Positions 36,310-49,084 are shown, counted from the stretch's first letter. The stretch is DNA of 64,000 nucleotides from Piper betle (GCA_033002965.1 JAURVB010012941.1:186001-250000), one strand, 5' to 3'. The notes: a model not told the origin generated them from the letters alone. A program made the numbers and translations.

Positions 36310-37114
36310 CCTATAGTGAAATTAGACCATAGGGCAGTTCTGCATTCATTTTAGTGAAGAGTAAATATGATGGTTTCATATTTATCGAATGTTTTGAAGT
36401 AGCTGCAGACTTGTAGTTGCTGCTTAGATAGCTTGTTTCAACTATTGTTTCAGTTTTGGCCTGAATTTGTTTAGGGGAGCAACATTTTGAATTTGATAGG
36501 GCCATAGGGCAGTTCTAGATTCATTGTAGTGAAGAATAAGAATGATGGCTTCATATTTATTGATCATTTTGAAATAGCTGCAGACTTATAGTTGCTGATT
36601 GGATAGCATGTTTCAACTCAAGTTTTAGTATTGGCCGGAACGTTCGTTTGCGAGCACTATAGTGCTATGATGATTTTGCGTTTGTTTTCCTTGGTATGAT
36701 CCAGTGTGTGGTGTTGGACCGTAGACAAAACTAAGTTGTTGCTTTAAATGAGATCGAGAAAAATCAATTTTCAGTGTTGATGACACATTTTAGATTTTTT
36801 AAGTCCCCAACATAGTTAATAAACAACGACCTAAAAAATTGACTTGTTTTGAGAATTCTGTACCGTAACCCAAGTTTGTAGTTAGCATTTAGGAATCAAC
36901 TGCATTGAAATTGATGACTGTCATTGGTGTATGCTGTTCACTTTGTATGTCTACTCATGACTACTTGTGTGCACTCTATCCATATGAATTTATCATCATT
37001 TGTTGCCGTCTAACCATGGGCATTTCTTTGAAATTTTAGGCCTCCTTGAAGACCGAGAGGGAGAAGAAGAAAGAAATCTACTTCCCCAAGAGAAAATATG
37101 CCATCAAAGTCTAA
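35508..37114 (+). CDS. RPL35: 60S ribosomal protein L35 (uL29), intact
   Basis: Cytosolic large-subunit ribosomal protein located at the peptide exit tunnel. Exons: 35508-35511 (only ATGG), 35708-35843, 35950-36106 and 37040-37114; they sum to 372 bp, or 123 residues plus stop, the usual length. The protein begins [20 protein letters not shown], contains [18 protein letters not shown] and [18 protein letters not shown], and ends with [10 protein letters not shown]. The tiny first exon with the start codon is typical of plant ribosomal genes. All frames agree, so this gene looks functional. Intron 3 carries a TA microsatellite and a tandem duplication. Confidence 0.97.
36264..36306. repeat. 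TA microsatellite in RPL35 intron 3
   Basis: About 21 uninterrupted TA units. Confidence 0.95.
36325..36660. repeat. tandem duplication of about 174 bp in RPL35 intron 3
   Basis: The block starting CCATAGGGCAGTTCT at 36328 is repeated from about 36502, with CTTCATATTTATYGA, GTAGCTGCAGACTT and TAGCTTGTTTCAACT blocks in the same order. The copies have diverged by many small differences, so the duplication is old. Confidence 0.8.
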
Positions 37115-37929
37115 GGATATTATTGAAGTAATGCATTAAGTTTCGAATTCTATTGAAGCATTTGGTTTTTGTTCGCTGATATTAGTAACCAAGAACATTA
37201 GTCAGTTTTGTTGCTTTTGGAAATAGTTTATGGCATGTATGGATATTTTGTTCCCTCAGACATTGTTGCTCGAAAACTTATAGCTGATGGTTTCTTAATG
37301 CTTCGCGGATTCTAGGTGACCATAGAATGCAACAATATACGTTTGATAATTGCTACTTTGGACAAGCATTTTCGGGAGAGCATAAAAAATGTAGTGAGTG
37401 TTTTATCGGGTTGCTCAGCTCTGTTTCAGACTGCCAAATTTCAGAATAATATTAGATAGAAGCTGTTGTCATCAATGTGGAATTAAATATCGGCCACACT
37501 TGGGTATCAATAGAAATGTAACTACTATAACCCTGCCATGCTATGCTCGTCACCTGGAGCAAATATGCAACATTCTTTTAACTGAATGGCATTATTGTAT
37601 ACTTGAATAGAACACTTTTGTTGATATGGATAGCTAGAAGCTTGTAAAATAGATTTCATTACTCGGGTGTGGTCTTGGTAAAATCATGCATGCTTTGTTT
37701 GGTATCTACAACTGAGAAAGATAGAGAATTAAATCATGAAAAAAGCAACATACAAAATAGAAAAGAAACGTAAGAGCAAGAGCTGGCACTAACCATCCCA
37801 GCAAGCAAAGAGCCAGGTTCCTTCCCCTCCATTGCTTTACCTCAGTTCCTCGCTGTTGCACCACTTCCAGTAGTTGATATCTCGATACCGCTCGTCTTCA
37901 TCTCCAAAACTTTCAACCACTAAACCACT

Positions 37930-38760
37930 GTGGCCCAACACATCCTCCTATTCTCCTTCTTCTCCATTCATTTACTCCTCAAGCTCACTCCTTCAATGGC
38001 AGACATTGATCAACAGGCCACCAAGCCCAATTACCGCTCGTACTGTGGAAACCTCACAGTAGACTATCCACTCGGGCTTAAGCCCGGTTGCGGCCACCGG
38101 AGCTTCCGAGACCTTCCCTTCTGCGTCAACGACGTCCTCATTTTCCACATTTCCTCCGGCTCCTACCGCGTCCATGCCGTCGACTACGCCTACACCCTCA
38201 CTGTCCATGACCCGGCAATGGCCACCTGCGCCTCCCTCTCCCACCCCACCGCCGCTAAGGCCAAGGGCTTTGTCGTCGAGCCATGGCGGGCGTCTTACCT
38301 CTCCCCGCGCCGGACAACCTCTTCATGCTTATTGATTGGCAAAGCAGACTTACCATTGTTCCAGGGCTTCCCCGACAAGCACCTTCCATGTCGAAATGTC
38401 TCCGGCATGGGCTGCGCCTACTCTACGCCTGCCCTGCATGGGACGGGGCGGCGGAGGAGTCGTTGCCGAGGTATTGTGGCATGTCGTTCGGGGCGATCAA
38501 GGCTATCAATTTGAACAGGTTGGAGTGCGAGGGGTATAGTAGTGTTTATAGTTTGGCGCCGCTCCGTTTAGCCGGGGCGTCAGAGTGGTCGTATGGGATA
38601 AGCGTGGGGTACTCGGTGCCGGTGGAGGAGGAGGCATTTTGCCGGGGGTGCCAGGCGACCGGCAGCACCTGCGGCCAGAACGGAGTCGGATACAGAAACC
38701 TCTGCCTCTGTCCCGGCGTTGGAACTCCACATCTAAGTTCGACCACGGTGAGCTAATACT
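37930..38760 (+). pseudogene. wall-associated galacturonan-binding (GUB_WAK) protein, frames broken
   Basis: Extracellular Cys-rich domain that in plants binds pectin, alone or in front of a kinase. The frame from 37930 has a signal peptide (HILLFSFFSIHLLLKL), then YCGNLTVDYPLGL, CGHRSFRDLPFCVNDVLIF and FVVEPWRASYLS. Later family blocks occur in other frames: PAPDNLFMLI, FQGFPDKHLPCRNVSGMGC, YACPAWDG, NLNRLECEGYSSVYSLAPL, FCRGCQATGSTCGQNG and WNSTSKFDHG. Shifts are needed near 38300, 38345, 38415 and 38720. A donor follows DHG near 38748, and a possible short exon lies at 38949-39007. No kinase domain is visible downstream. Decayed gene or poor consensus; the many shifts favour at least some true decay. 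Confidence 0.75.
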
Positions 38761-39085
38761 CTCCTTCCCGCCAAAGTTACAATATTCAAACACTCAACAC
38801 TTCACTTAGGATTTTGCTAATTAAAATGAAAATTTACGTACTTAAAACTCTGACTCAATCGAATTATTAATAAAACATTGTTCAACTAACCAAATGATTG
38901 GTGTCAAATTAGTTTATTGCAATCTTAAACGTTGTTTTCTCGGTGTAGATGACTCCCTTGCACCAAGATTATTTGGGCACTCTTCATTCCCCCGAGTTTT
39001 TGGCGGGTGAGTTTGATAATTTCTTTCCTTTAGGAGGTTTTTTGTTTTGTAAGATGAATTAGCAAGAACAGTGGAAGGAGAAGCA

Positions 39086-39169
39086 TTTATATAGATTCTG
39101 AAGAGATAGTTGATCAAGAAGATTGAATTTATATAGATTCTGAAGAGATAGTTGATCAAGAAGATTGAA
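39086..39169. repeat. perfect 42-bp tandem duplication
   Basis: Two identical adjacent 42-bp copies beginning TTTATATAGATTCTG (39086-39127 and 39128-39169). The lack of differences means it is recent or an assembly artefact. Confidence 0.95.
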
Positions 39170-39756
39170 TTGATTATCAAACTTATGTTGTAAACACGAG
39201 TAAAGTTTGTATTGGTGTTTGCTTCTACTGCAGGAATTATAATGGTTTGTATGTAGAACAGGCTGTGGTAGTCACAGACCTTTCATTCAGCTCCTCTGCT
39301 TTCGACTTCCATCACCGAAGAGAAGATCAAAGGTTGTTTTTGATGAGTTAAACTTTGCAATCACAGCGGAAAAATTGTTCGTCTGATACAGAAAGCTTCT
39401 AATCAAACTTTTGGCGTATATGTAGAGGAATAAGCAGAGTATACCATTCTTCTTGATCCCCTTATTTCATTTTTTTGCGTTGGAGTCAATTCTGGCATCC
39501 CTCAACACTGAGAAAACAGTATGCGGCAGCAGGTTCACAGTCAAATGAAAAAACCATGACTGTACACAAAACGCAAAGATATTTACTTCCCATTAATCAT
39601 ATCATTCAAACAAAGGTAAACTCCTTATTATATCTTGATATAAACTTCGGTTCTTAAAAGATAAAGAACATTTATTCAGCTCATAGGAGTGGCTAGGGCA
39701 TCAAAGATAAGAACATGTATAGATTTATTATAAACTTGGTACAACCGTATGCTAAA
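39170..39756. other. intergenic
   Basis: No gene recognised. The right part is likely the 3' UTR of the minus-strand glutaredoxin. Confidence 0.4.
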
Positions 39757-40884
39757 TCAGGAAGCAGAGGCGAGAGCACCGGCGCCAGTTAGCAAGGGAA
39801 CAAGCTTCCCTCCATTGTGTGAAGCAGTAACAGCTACCCAAACAAGAAAAAATCATCAATCAAGAAACACGTAGTACATAGAGGAAGACAACTAAAGTAA
39901 TCTGAATTTGCGTACCATCGCAACCGCCAATCTGTTTTCCAGAAATAAACACATTAGGAACTGTTCGCTGCCCAGTCCATTCTGCTAGTGCAGATTGAAT
40001 GGCATCTCCATCACCTTCAAAGAACAACACCACAAAAGGAAGAACTGGTGTACATCATGGTTTATATAAGCATTGCACAAATTGGATTTATGCAAACATG
40101 GATAACATGCCGGGGGCAATAAGAAATGTTTGAACCACATATCAAGTGATGCTTGTTTCAAAGCACCCGATTGGGACAGGAAGAAATATACCCAAACACA
40201 ACATATATATGAGCTAACAAGCAATCAGTTTACACTCATTATGTAGCATCCTAGTTCCCTCACATATAAAACTGTGTGAACAATCATCCTAAGCCATCTC
40301 TCACAATCAGTATATGCACCAATTTTTCCCGCCTAAAGTTCATGCGTTTGATTGTAAGATGCATCAAATAATTCAAGTGAAAAATAAAAATGCAATCTTT
40401 CACAACCTCAACAAGCTGAATAATAGAAAAAGTGGAGAACAAATGTGTTTGCTTGTAACAGCAAGCATCTAGTGCTCAAATGAGAACAAAAAATCCAATA
40501 TTTCAACCACCAACAAGTTGGATTCAACAAAGACATGCAGAACACACAAATTGCAAGGACAAAAGGATCAAAATGATCATACTTTCGTTGTCCAATTCAA
40601 TCAGCTTGTAGTTCACCCCCAACTGGTCGAACAGTTTCTTAACTCGCGTGCAATACCCACAATAAGTCTTGCTGTTAAGAACCAAAATTCATCAAAATTA
40701 GAACACCCCATCTCATACAATCAACCAACTAAAAAATTGTTCAGATGAATCAATAACTAGCAGTGAATATATATATATAGGTAGACAGATATGAGCTAAT
40801 TCAAAGGAGGATGGGATGGAAACGAGACCTGAAAACAACGACAGAGTTGGAAGAGACGATCTCCTTGGCCTTGGTCATCGCCAT
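39757..40884 (-). CDS. class I glutaredoxin with CGYC active site, intact
   Basis: Small thiol oxidoreductase that uses glutathione to reduce disulfides or glutathionylated proteins, probably in the cytosol. Exons: 40829-40884, 40583-40671, 39916-40014 and 39757-39833; they sum to 321 bp, or 106 residues plus stop. The N-terminus [20 protein letters not shown] is followed by the active site YCGYC (Cys23 and Cys26), then the glutathione-binding TVP (66-68) and GGCD (78-81), and it ends [17 protein letters not shown]. Overall it resembles GRXC2, but CGYC is the site typical of GRXC1. No transit peptide is visible. All splice phases agree, so the gene looks functional. Confidence 0.95.
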
Positions 40885-41887
40885 ATCTATCACCGCCGGT
40901 GCCAAAGATCCCAACTTTTTTTAATGATTATTAGTATTTTTTACGGTCTCTTGTGTAGGGAAGAGCATTTATGGTTATCTATTCCCTTTTTTATTCAATA
41001 AAAAAAATGACAACTTTTTTATGTTTTTTTGTAGTTGTTACATGAACGGCTGATATGGTTATTTTGACTTGGAAATTAGACGGCTCTCTTCTCACTCTTA
41101 CACTTTGACCCGGCCAATAATTTGGTATCTCCATAACCCTCTATTATCTGGTTAATTAAACGAGAGAGAGAGAGAGAAGCTCAGATTGTTGATGATTATC
41201 TCAAATGTTTTTTTATGATAGATGCTAATGACTATCCTACTGCTTCAATTAGAGACGAGTCTGTTAAGCTAGCATTAAGCATAAGAATTGTTATGCTTAA
41301 GATATAGAACAAACAGGACTAGCTTTGCCCAACAGATGAAAGTGGTCATTTAACATGTTAATTGTTACTTATATTACAAACATTATATTATACAAAAATA
41401 TTACAAAGTTATATTTTGTATATTATAGGAATTTTTTGCGTTGTAGAGAGTCCAAAGACCAACATTATCATTCCCCAATCTATAACAATCTATATTATTC
41501 ATCCAGGCAATCTTATTAAGTCAATGCTGTACAAGATAGCATAGAATGAATCAATGCCCAATGAGAAGAACATGCTAAGCTCCAAACGAGTATAGTCCAT
41601 CTACAACAAAAATATTCGGTGGAAGCAATGAACAAAAACAGATGGAAAAAAACTCTTTCTGTTTTCTTCTTTTGTTTCATAATTTTGTAGAGAAGACAGC
41701 TTCCAAGTCTTACTCGAGTGATGTGGGTTTTGTCTGGAAATCTGCAGAGGAGGTCACAGGGGAGCTTCCACTTCTCTTCCCACCCGAAAACCCACCTCTC
41801 TTCTGCTAGTAGAAGGGTCACCGCCGCCGCCACCACCACCTTCCTCCTCCTTACTGAAACTGGCTATGGCAAGCTCTCTTAGCTGCC
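40885..41887. other. intergenic
   Basis: Contains the glutaredoxin promoter on the left and a short GA microsatellite near 41163-41177. On the right, about 41560-41880 is probably the 3' UTR of the next minus-strand gene. No other gene is seen. Confidence 0.4.
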
Positions 41888-44800
41888 TCAACCATGGTTT
41901 CTCCCTGTGTTAGAGTTCCCACCTCCTTGCGAGCTTCTCTCCATCTCACTAGAGGAGTAGACAGCTTCCCGTGCCTCTTCACTCGAAGCAAAGTTCCCCA
42001 GCTTGTTGTTCAAGCTCTTCAACAGCTTCCCAGGGAATACAAGAAGCAGAATTCCAATGAAAACTGCTTTTAGACCAGATATTAACGAGTTCTCCACAGG
42101 TGCCAGTTTCATCGCTTGCTTGTACAAAGCATACCACTCGTTCACCATCTGAGCAGTGAAGGCTACCATGAAAAGGACAACCATGGAGACGCCGACCCTC
42201 CTTTCCTGGGTAGAGGAGAGGTCCTTTGAGTGCAGGTACAGGCATATGAAGAACACAACCAGCTCGGAGGAGACAGACAAGAGCTCCACCAATTGCACCT
42301 TCTTTTATGAATGGCTTCTTTAGTGCAAGGAAAAGAGCTGGAATGCAGTGACACAGAGGACAACCAGCGCAGGGAATTTGGAGGAAGCATCATCCAAGGC
42401 AAAACCAGCAACAATTCCGAGAGCAACCCTTTTCACAGATTCAAGTAAAGTGTAGTAAATTCGAAGAATTCCAAAAATTTTCTGAATGAATGGTGCCTCC
42501 GCGTCTTCTGTTTCATCGTCTGAGGCAATGATCTGATTCCTTTCAGATACTTTTTGACGTCACCGCCGGCTATCTGGGATAGCATGTACTTGGGTGGACC
42601 TCTCAAGTCTTCAAACAAGGGACCAAGCCTGGTCAGGTTGATGGAGTTGGGCTCACCCTTCCATGTCCATTGTCCTCTTTGCCGGGGCCAAGGGTGGCCT
42701 TCTCTATTTCCTGGTACCAGTAGCTCTCTTGCCCCTCTTGGTGCACCTCCTTGTATTGGAGCAGCTTGCCGAACGTGATGCCAATTGAGATGAACAGAAA
42801 CACAGCTAGCAGGAGGAAAGACGTGGTTGCAAGAAGAAAGCCGCCCACAATGATCTCCGGTGTTGATCCTCCTTCATTTACAAGCAAGATATGAGAAATG
42901 AGTTTGTAGCAACAATTTAGTATCACCAAAAAAGGAACACGCCTTGTTTAATGCACAAGGCTAATATAAAAAATCAACCACAAGAACTTAGACACGGATA
43001 TATATTAATGAACCCAACATGCTATCAAACAAGTATAATCCGAAGCACCTTTGAGGATAGTGGCCGATGCCTGGCAAAGGCAAGGCAATGCAAGGATTAT
43101 CAAGAATATCTCAAACCTCGGCAATACAAGAGCTCCATAGTTTTTCTGCTTCTCTGTACTTCTCTTTCGAAACTTCAAGACTAAAAACAGAAATATGTGG
43201 ATTATCACCATTCCGCTACCAATTAGAGCCAACCAGACAATGTTTCTGTAGAACAATCTCCACCTGCATAGACACAGAATATTATGAATAATTGCACGAA
43301 GGATTCTAAATTTCTCACAATTATTGAACACTGTTCTTCAATCATTTACTATGATCTGAAGTTTGAGAATAAAAAAGCAGGTGTAATAGCCTACTCTCAT
43401 CCACTTACCTATCTGTGCCTTGTGCTTCGGCCATAAATTCTGCTTCTGGTTTCATAGTTTGGCTCTGAGCAGGTTCCAAATTGTTCAGATGCTGGTTTGA
43501 ATGTCATGTAACACAAAAAACAAAGAGAAGAGTGCAGTACCAACCTCAAAATAGGTACCATATTCCATGGGTGACAAAGGTAAACCGTATATTCTAGAGG
43601 CAGCCTTGTACTGTTTCTCAGGTATCACTGCATGGGTTGATATAGGAGGACTGGAATTCAGCATTAAAGATTGTACATGATCCGTCTCCCATGGGAGAGG
43701 AAGGTAGGGAATACTCCACTGTAGACCTCTGACAAATTCGTAATATTCAACTGGCATGACTGCTACCAACCATCTTGAAAGTGCAAAAATCTGAATGTGA
43801 TATGCAATTCTCTGCACAAGAGAGAATTTGAAGCTAATTAGATAGTTGGAAATGAAAACCTTAAATCATAATATCAGACCCAAAAACTGAGCTAAGCATA
43901 AATATGCTATAGAACATTAGAATCCATCACCCCAGAGAGCTTATAACTTCGAATCACAAATACTCACTATCAATCCTTATAGACAGAACCTACTCTATTA
44001 ATAACAACACTTGATGCACATAAAAAGCTGCTTACAAAGAGATTTCTCGTTGGCTCAGAAGTCAGCTGGGGTGACTGTCTTTTGAGCTCCCCTAAGGATT
44101 GAAGGCTTGCTGTTGACAGAGTGAGCAACCCTGCAATTGCAGATGTTGCTGCAAAGGTGGCCGTTACCAGGGTGGAGAGCAAGGTAGAGATTAAGGGTAC
44201 AGAATCTGGCAACAAATGACGTTCAACATTATCAATCTTCACGTTCAACAAATAATGTTCACACTTCCTCAAAAAACAAGTGCTGGCAATTGAAGGCATA
44301 AAACGCAAGGTGATAAAATCTAGAGATAGGCACTCACAATGCTGCACTTGAAGAAGATTTGATGGCAGATTCAAATTTCCAGCTATATCTCTAGTTGTGT
44401 TTTCAGGAATATTGACTAATATCATTTCTCCATATGCATGTATTTCCACAATGTAAATACTTCTACTTACTTCCTGAAAGCTGAACGGAAAAAGTAAACA
44501 CATATAAATTGTTTAAGAAAACCTATTTTCAAGCACAGTTAACAATAAAAGATGAAGTAGAAGGTACACACATCGTGCTAAGTTAGAAGCATCTTACTTG
44601 TGTAAATATCCTCCTGTAACAGAAATTCCAGACGTATTGAAGTCGAAAACTGGTTTCAAGAACCTTATAAACACTGGTAAAGTACGTTTCCTAGTCCTCA
44701 TGGATGAACAGGTACTCAATCTCACTGAAGGCCTTTGTGAATCTTTACAGAAGAGAGTTGAACTATATAAATAAAAAGATACAAACTATATTTTATACGA

Positions 44801-47051
44801 AGAGCTTTTAGACTGACATCAGTAAGTATTGTATTGTTTAGGCCAGATTAGTTACTAGACAACAATAAAATTAAGCTAAGAAGCTAAGTTTTTGGGAAGA
44901 AAAAGACAAATGCTCGATTCACTTACCATAAAGAAAAGTAATAGGACCTGTTGAAGAAACTATAGTTCCCTGTCTGCTAATTATGGAGCTTGTGTCAATA
45001 GTTGTAGTAACAATGGCAACGCTTGAAATATTTTCCAGCTGAACAGAAAATATTTTGTCAAAATATAAACAGAAAACAAAGGAGCCTGCAGATGGTAACC
45101 AGAAAGTGCATGAATTCACACCAACTCACAAACAATCCAAATAGTTTTTGCAGTTTCAAACATCAAGATGATGCTTTCAAAAATAAAAGCAGCTAATGGA
45201 GCACAAAATATGGCTTAACTGATTTAGTTCCTACACAGTAGTGTTTACATTGCAGCTTTCAATTAACTTTTGTTCTCAGTATAGGAACACATTTACCATG
45301 AAAGTATTTATGGTACACAATGAGCTAACATCCCTTAGATTTTGGGGGAAGATTTCGCTCCATGCATTGAAGTAGATTGGGTACCAATCCGTAAGCATCC
45401 CAGTCCATGCAGAAGGATTTTGTCCCCTTGGCTCGGGCATAATGTAATCCAAAATTCTCTCTATGACGGGGTTTAATTTGATAATGTACAAGTTAAGGCA
45501 GTAGTTCAGTTGCACACACATAGTGACTTACAGTATAGTCAAATCTGCGGTTTCCCAAGCTCCTTCCATTACCCGGAAGAAGCACTCCCACACTTGAGCG
45601 GAGAACACTTAAAACTTCTGCAGAAGTGTTGAGCACAGGGCTGGAGAAATACAAGAAAATTTTTAGCTTCCTGTCATTGTTTGTGGCTTGGACTGTTCTT
45701 GTCTCACTACTTATTTCAACAAGCTTTTCGGGAATGTGGGTCGTCAATGTGACAAACACTTCTCTTCTATCTGAAGAAAGAAAAAACAGAGTTAAACCAT
45801 GCAAAATTTTGAAGGTGTTTTGCACATCAAAGGCCAATGTTACAGTGTTTCAATGAGTGTCGGTGGAATGGGGGAACTTTATTTAAAGTAATTTTAACCA
45901 GTTGAAAGAAAAAAGTTTCCATTACCAAAGTGTACGAAGAAAGTTGAATTTGCTGTTCTCGCAAATACATTTCCGGCTCTGTCAGTACAAAAGCCCTTGT
46001 CCATCGCTAGTACCACTCTTCCATATTCAACACTTTCCGACAACCGAACCAAAAGCGAAAATTTAATGTTTGGCTGGATAATCTTCAACGAGGATGGTAT
46101 AACTTGGCCAGCACCATAGACAAGAAGCTAAAAGAATGCACGGAAACAGTTATATGAGCCAGCAGCAACATGTTCTGTTAGCACAAAAATTTTTGTGCTT
46201 AAGATATTATAACAGATGATTTGTGCTTAAAGAAGTAGCTAATTTGCACAACAGATGAACATATTTATATTACTCACGTTACAAGCATTTACAGAAGAGC
46301 ATCCAAATCTACCTCCACTTGTGCATGGTTCAGTAAAAGAAATGCTAACAGATACGTTTTCAGCATTAGTGAAAGATCTTTCAGCTGTAATAGACGCAGT
46401 TGGAGGAACAGTATCTGCACACATATTTGTAGAACAAAGACTAATTTAGTGTCATTAGTACAAGATTGGATAAGCAAACGAGAAAGTAATTCTCCTGACT
46501 GCTTTTAGCCGACGAGAAATCTACCTACAACCCAGCTGTAGCTATCACAACCATCTGCTTGGAAACTCACCACGCAGACCTCAAATTTATGGCTGCCATC
46601 TTGTAAATTCCAGAAGGAAGCTTGTCTGGCTTCACAACTTGAGAATTGTTGGTTATCAAGCTACAAAAATGACAGGCAATTGTACCAAAAATGAAGTTGA
46701 TGCGTGAAATGTTGAAAATTTTCATATCTTCCTACTTTTTTTCACACAAAAAATGCAGAGTGTGACGGTGGAGATTACATCAAACAAAATGCCTACGGCA
46801 AAAGACTGGAAAATGAAGATGTGAAGAGAAGCCCCAACCTTGCATTTGATGCTACAACCTTGGCAGCCATCTTCACGCCCTCCAACGAAGACTTCAAACA
46901 CAAAAGTGGCTCTATCCGAGGAAGACACAGTTGGAGGAGCTTCTACAAAACTCACACTCAGATTGGATCCATCAGTATTGGCTCTCGAACAGATGTACAC
47001 GACTACCCACATGATCCGAATGAGCCACGGGCCTCTGTTCAGAAGCCCCAT
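41888..47051 (-). CDS. large plant membrane protein with Ig-like extracellular region; 3' end frame-broken
   Basis: Member of a plant family of about 900-1000 residues whose biochemical role I do not know. Exons read: 46839-47051, 46525-46660, 46278-46414, 45926-46127, 45532-45770, 44927-45038, 44598-44742, 44338-44480, 44036-44205, 43545-43811, 43409-43491, 43049-43263, then from 42871 down. It has a signal peptide (MGLLNRGPWLIRIMWVVVYI), repeated Ig-like extracellular blocks (DTVPPTASITAERSF, GGRFGCSSVNACNLLVYGAG) and several membrane segments. The conserved FGKLLQYKEVHQEGQ, FEDLRGPPKYMLSQIAGG and MVNEWYALYKQ mark the cytosolic and C-terminal part. The first twelve exons are free of breaks. 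In the last kilobase four single-base shifts are needed, near 42682, 42545, 42335 and 42305. Confidence 0.85.
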
Positions 47052-47409
47052 GTCTCGGAAGCCGCACTAGGCATCAGAACATCACAACTCTCTGATAGCT
47101 TGAGGCATTCACAGATTCAGTCTAAGCAATAAATGACAGCCATGTACAAAAACAAACGGAAATGTGGTAGAGGTAGATGAAGAGAACGTCAAAGCAAAAG
47201 GACGAAACGTTGGTGGGTAAGAATAGCTCAAGGAACCTGGCAATGAATGGTGATGAATAGATTCGGGTATGGAGCACATGAAGGGGACTGACAGAGCAGC
47301 AGCCCCCAACAGCGACAAACACATGATCATTGAAGAACAGCCAGCCATTGAACCACTAATCTGAATTGGAAAACTAGATAATTAATTCAGTAGAATTGCC
47401 CGTTGCCAC

Positions 47410-47760
47410 AAGTCTCTTTCATTCCTATCTGTTGCCATTTACTCTGTCAAGTGTCAAGTGTCAAGTGTCAAGCAATGAAGTATAGGAAATTTGGTAAATG
47501 GCAACTGTCCCCTCTTTAACTATCTGCACCATCTTCTTTTTCCATCTTGCTTCAAGTTCTCAACAAGGTAAAACTGTTCAAAAGCAAAAAAACATCAAGT
47601 CTCTTTCACTCCTACCTGTTGCCATTTCATCCCTATCAAGCGTCAAGCAATGAAGTTCTGGTGAATGGTAACTCTCCCCTCAACTTCTTTTTACTGTCTT
47701 GCTTCAAGTTCTCATCAGTTAAAATTGCTCAGAAAGAAGCAAAAACCAATAACGACAGTG
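47410..47760. repeat. tandem duplication of about 187 bp with TGTCAAG repeats
   Basis: AAGTCTCTTTCATTCCTA at 47410 recurs at 47597 in slightly changed form, followed in both copies by GTTGCCATTT, CAAGCAATGAAGT and CTTGCTTCAAGTTCTCA. The first copy also has a short TGTCAAG tandem run near 47455-47480. Confidence 0.8.
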
Positions 47761-49002
47761 AGTAGAGTTGATGGTGGGGGTTTCTGAAAGTCTTCTTTTA
47801 GAGATGGTGACCGATTCTCTGCTGTGGCAGCCATTGAGAAAGGACTTTCATTAGCAGACAACGATGAAAAAAGGGCAGCCCCTTTCCACAGGTAGAGCTA
47901 AAAAACAATTGCACACACGCCCCATACCCATTATCTCATCCCAGTGGCTCTTGCAAGTCTGCAACCAAAGACTTCACCTATTCACCATCCAAATCTTATC
48001 GACCATCCCTATAATTTTTTGCAGTAAGAATTCCGAAGATAGGAGAGTTTGGAATCAACTAAGGATTTAACTCTTACTGTGGGGGTGAAGTAAAGGTTGG
48101 CAGTGTTGTGCTTCGCTGCCATGGACAAGAGGGAAGTGTGATGGGAGCCACCATTGACGAAGGATTTCTGGCGTGCAGGGTTGGTAGGGGACCCGAGAAT
48201 CCACCGTGGCCCTTGGACGCTCCCAATTCCGAGGTTGCCAACTAGGGATCATTACCATTGTTACAGGCTTATAGCTATACAATACTTGTTCCCCGGCTTG
48301 ATTGATTATCTGTTAAAATTTACATCCAGACCAGAAAGTCGAAAACTACCCAAGACCATACAATCTGGTAAAAACACAAAAGCTAGTTTTTTTATTTGGT
48401 TGATACAGTCAACTAAATTATTAGCTTGAGTAACTAACTGTTCACTTCTTTAGATCTGTAAAACTCCATTGCGGACATTACACAAGAGCACTCCAAACTG
48501 TTTTTTTTGCTGACATTGCCCACTTCCCGAATCGTGAATCCACGTCCACCCTGCATACAATTGCCATAACCAATCGATTCAATTCTATGAAACTGCACAG
48601 CAGACAGCTTCCAAACTGGTAAAAACATTAAAATTTTCATTTTTGCCGAAGCAAGGGACTCGATCTACATTATTTCTCGTGTAACTAGTTCGCAAATTAA
48701 CGTCTTACCCCTCCCATGCAATTATTGCCTTAACCAATTAATTGAATCTGTAAAAATCCACGACATACATGACACAAGAGACACAAACTGGAACAAAAAC
48801 AACCCATAAAATCTTTCGCTATTGTTGGTACAAACAACCGAATCTACATTGCTGCTCACCCCGAGAATTGGAAATCAACATCCCCCCAATACGATCGCAA
48901 TATCAAAATTCTCAAATTGCATGCTTTTTGCAAGAAAGTGTGCTTTCGTCGCCGCCAACTTAGAGAGAATAATAGTTAAAAAATGAGTAGACAGCGGCAC
49001 TA
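47761..49002. other. intergenic with diverged internal repeats
   Basis: No gene recognised. Diverged copies of ACACAAGAG, CAAACTGG and AAAAACA blocks recur near 48340, 48480, 48610 and 48775, suggesting an old repeat of about 130-150 bp. Confidence 0.4.
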
Positions 49003-49084
49003 GCTGGTTTGCCCGAGAGGTTAAGGGGGAAGACTTAAGATCTTCTGCACAGGAGTGCGCGTGGGTTCGAACCCCACAGCCAGC
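49003..49084 (+). tRNA. tRNA-Leu (anticodon TAA)
   Basis: An 82-nt cloverleaf. The acceptor stem GCTGGTT pairs with AGCCAGC (one G-U). The anticodon stem GAAGA/TCTTC closes the loop CTTAAGA, which gives anticodon TAA for Leu. A long variable arm (TGCACAGGAGTGCGC) is as expected for a class II tRNA. The A box TTGCCCGAGAGG and the B box GGTTCGAACC are both present. There is no intron and CCA is not encoded. A T-rich stretch follows at 49109-49119 as a possible Pol III terminator. Confidence 0.95.

Noticed and set aside
36311..36505. Minus-strand frame inside RPL35 intron 3
   Set aside because: It lies across the intron duplication and has no family features.
47109..47348. Minus-strand frame with a hydrophobic start, as a possible first exon of the Ig-like membrane gene
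   Set aside because: The family's normal N-terminus with a signal peptide begins at 47051, so this frame is not needed and is probably upstream sequence.
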